Source of the DNA: Chloroflexota bacterium
GTDB lineage: Bacteria > Chloroflexota > Anaerolineae > Anaerolineales > Villigracilaceae
Direction of reading: 5' to 3'
Assembly (NCBI GenBank): GCA_013388855.1
Contig: JACAEM010000009.1
Coordinates: 47,918 to 111,917, forward strand
DNA: 64,000 nucleotides
Below are positions 62,501 to 64,000 of the stretch, piece by piece. A model generated the notes under the pieces. The model saw only the letters and a program-made list of their open reading frames with translations. It was not told the DNA's origin and searched no databases. Each line of letters opens with the position of its first letter. Position 1 is the stretch's first letter. The translations under genes and the position numbers were made by a program.

Positions 62501-62947
62501 TTATCAACCTTCAACATCCAATCGATCTCCATGCCCGTGAATGTGGATCTGCCGCTGGCGGTTGGAATTCCTGCCGATTACATCCCCGATCAAGACCTGC
62601 GCCTGCGGTTGTATCGTCGTATCGCGGACCTGCGCGACGAGACCGAAGTGGAAGCATTGTCTTCCGAGTTCAAGGATCGGTTTGGTCCGTTGCCGGAGAT
62701 GGTCAAGAACTTGTTCTACCAGATGCAAGTCAAATTGCTGGCAGAGAAGGCGGGACTGGCGGCGGTCAGTTGGGAGAGTGGACAGATCGTCTTGAAATAC
62801 CCGTCCGCAGGTGATGGGAAGGAAGCAAATCGGCTGGCCGATTTGGGTCCCGGTATTCGAGGCGGAAAGAATGCCTATTGGTGCTCTTTTGGCGAGACGT
62901 GGAAATCCAGGTTGGTGGAGACTCTGAAACTATTACCTATGGTTTGA
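59561..62947 (+). CDS. mfd: Transcription-repair coupling factor Mfd
   Basis: 1128 aa. The UvrB-like N-terminal part has [35 protein letters not shown]; the RNA-polymerase-interacting domain is [20 protein letters not shown]; the helicase has [40 protein letters not shown] and [16 protein letters not shown]; the D7 domain is C-terminal. Mfd removes stalled polymerase and recruits UvrA. ATG 59561 fits the family start; an earlier ATG overlaps pth. Three stretches are built from repeats seen between genes: residues ~335-347, ~403-414 and ~968-987. Confidence 0.96.
   Translation: [1128 protein letters not shown]
60563..60601 (+). repeat. AGAGA-type word repeat inside mfd
   Basis: AGAGAAGAGCGACTAGAGAG is followed by GGGGAAGTAGAGA, the family seen at 59484 and 20033. 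It is in frame ([13 protein letters not shown]). Confidence 0.5.
62463..62520 (+). repeat. AAGTTGGAAGG-type word repeat inside mfd
   Basis: Words GTAAGTTGGAAGG, CAAAGTTGAACAACC and ATCAACCTTCAACATCC match the non-coding repeat at 8053-8141. It is in frame ([20 protein letters not shown]) and sits between the helicase and the D7 domain. Confidence 0.55.
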
Positions 62948-63707
62948 TGGTGCGTGTAGCAATATAACTGGGATGATAATTGTGCAATGGCGAATCCATC
63001 ATGTAATCTTCATAAAGGTCGGTGATCATCAAACCTGCCGAACATTGACCGCCAAGCAGGTCGGTGAGCGAATGACCAAATTCAACGGGTAGACCTTTTT
63101 CCATCAATTCATCCAGATCTTCTTTGGGGATGCTCGTCAGATCGGAGTAGGGAATCGGATGTGCGACTTCAAGCACACCTTCATCTGCTTTGTACAAATC
63201 AAAAATATAATGTATCGGATTCATCGAACCGGTCATCAAAACCCCTCCGCGGCGAAGCACGCGGGCACATTCCCGCCATACCGCGCGAACGTCCGCCATG
63301 AACGCCGTCGATACCGGATTGAAGATCAGGTCGAAGGATTCGTCGGCAAAGGTGGATAAATCCGCCGCGTCGCCCTCCACCGTGCGAAGGACAAGCGCTT
63401 CTCTCTCCGCTACGAGCTGATCCTGTTTCAATTGGCCGGGGGAATTGTCGAAGACCGTGACATTTGCGCCGAGCGCTGCAAGCACCGGTCCCTGCTGACC
63501 GCCACCCGAGGCAAGACAGAGCACATCTGCGCCTTTGAGCGGCGGAAACCAGCGATGGGGAACGGGAATATTCTCGGTCAACAGAATGCTGAATTCTCCC
63601 TGCCGGGCCTTCTCGATGATTTCGTGGCTGACAGGCTGTGTCCAGCGGTTCTCGCCGCTTTCCACTTGTTTGTTCCATGCGTCGCGGTTGTAGGATCGAA
63701 TGTCCAT
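62937..63707 (-). CDS. Class I SAM-dependent methyltransferase
   Basis: 256 aa. Motif I is DVLCLASGGGQQGPVLAALGANVTVFD, with EGDAADLSTFADESFDLIFNP and RVLRRGGVLMTGS later. The leader MDIRSYNRDAWNKQVESGENRWTQPVS is typical of a Chloroflexota/Firmicutes group of unknown substrate. Start ATG 63707 has GGAGA before it. Its end overlaps the mfd end by 11 bp on the opposite strand. Confidence 0.9.
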   Translation of the reverse strand: MDIRSYNRDAWNKQVESGENRWTQPVSHEIIEKARQGEFSILLTENIPVPHRWFPPLKGADVLCLASGGGQQGPVLAALGANVTVFDNSPGQLKQDQLVAEREALVLRTVEGDAADLSTFADESFDLIFNPVSTAFMADVRAVWRECARVLRRGGVLMTGSMNPIHYIFDLYKADEGVLEVAHPIPYSDLTSIPKEDLDELMEKGLPVEFGHSLTDLLGGQCSAGLMITDLYEDYMMDSPLHNYHPSYIATRTIKP

Positions 63708-63846
63708 GTATTCTCCGGGTATTATTGTTGACGCCGGAGATTGTACAGGTGGAAGAGAGACTTGTCGAGCCGGAATCGATTCCCGGCTGAGAGAGCGCCG
63801 CCTGGTTATCTGTGAACGTGCAACAGAATAGGGCGTCCAAAAAATA

Positions 63847-63875
63847 GGGACAGGTCCATGCGCTAGACCTGTCCC
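63847..63875. other. Hairpin near the IS start
   Basis: GGGACAGGTC (63847-63856) and GACCTGTCCC (63866-63875) form a perfect 10-bp stem. It may lie in the left end of the insertion sequence or end the upstream unit. A GTCCAAA word appears on both sides (63836, 63889). Confidence 0.4.
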
Positions 63876-63915
63876 GTTGTGGGGAGTGTCCAAATGGATG
63901 GGCTAAAATAGAGAA

Positions 63916-64000
63916 ATGAACAGATGTCCATATTGCCAAGAGACAACCCGCCAGAACAAAGCGGGAACAACAAATGCAGGTTCGCAAAGATATCGTTGTA
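63916..64000 (+). mobile_element. 5' end of an insertion-sequence transposase (zinc-ribbon type, partial)
   Basis: The frame starts MNRCPYCQETTRQNKAG and continues to SQRYRC at the window edge, a CxxC...RYxC zinc ribbon as found at the N-terminus of IS1-type and related transposases. TAAAAT lies six bases before the ATG. Only about 28 codons are in view, so the family is not certain. Confidence 0.6.

Overview
The window looks like a chromosomal segment of an Anaerolineae-type Chloroflexota bacterium. This is inferred from gene content, not from a marker phylogeny: many lipoproteins and anchored proteins carry Pro/Thr stalks, and DUF3048, DUF1684, DUF1385, DUF2905 and DUF309 proteins occur together with a MoxR/DUF58 cluster. 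No outer-membrane genes are visible, so exported proteins probably sit on a single membrane. There is no rRNA, CRISPR array or prophage, and one tRNA gene (Val, CAC).

Layout. 1-6610: a TetR-regulated efflux system (two ABC ATPases, FtsX-type permease, HlyD-like lipoprotein) behind a near-consensus promoter overlapped by a dyad operator. 6611-7032: three tandem c-di-GMP-I (GEMM) riboswitch-like aptamers and a terminator, in front of ruvB. 8142-11145: DUF2905, a KAP P-loop NTPase fused to a formylglycine-generating-enzyme-type domain, and a variable repeat/template repeat pair of the diversity-generating retroelement (DGR) kind, with no reverse transcriptase in the window. 11204-20032: queA, family-5-like uracil-DNA glycosylase, a peroxiredoxin-like gene with an in-frame TGA at the catalytic position, a cyanophycinase-like protein, a pyrimidine nucleoside phosphorylase, a giant TPR/'WL-motif' protein and ndk. 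20176-30783 is mostly on the minus strand: rsfS, thpR, a lone receiver, sigma/anti-sigma, tRNA-Val, LysM-M23, then the operon selB - PAS/GAF histidine kinase - SRAP - MFS. 30918-35747: a coiled-coil protein and three antiporter-like membrane subunits. 35805-42067: envelope proteins, a menC-like enzyme, CapA-like and cyclase enzymes. 42694-46998: DUF4129-MoxR-DUF58 cluster. 47028-64000: P-loop kinase, PHP, secG, peptide-binding protein, M20 peptidase, DUF1385, NAGPA-like, PD-(D/E)XK nuclease, TerC, pyrG, roadblock, pth, mfd, methyltransferase and the start of an insertion sequence.

Three signals stand out. First, the template repeat at 10801-10918 and the variable repeat at 10457-10574 are both 118 bp. 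They differ at 11 positions, 9 of them where the template has A, and the changes fall on Asn codons in the surface-loop part of the FGE-like domain. This is the fingerprint of DGR adenine mutagenesis in a KAP-NTPase sensor-like protein. Second, the peroxiredoxin-like gene reads F-M-(UGA)-P-Y-C, with a GC-rich hairpin 10 nt after the UGA, and selB lies 15 kb away, so the gene is probably a selenoprotein. Third, the GEMM array contains a middle copy with an altered core.

Smaller themes are short dispersed repeats that have entered coding genes (queA, mfd, thpR, pth), and many genes whose -10 hexamer lies 6-9 nt before the ATG with no Shine-Dalgarno sequence, suggesting leaderless mRNAs.
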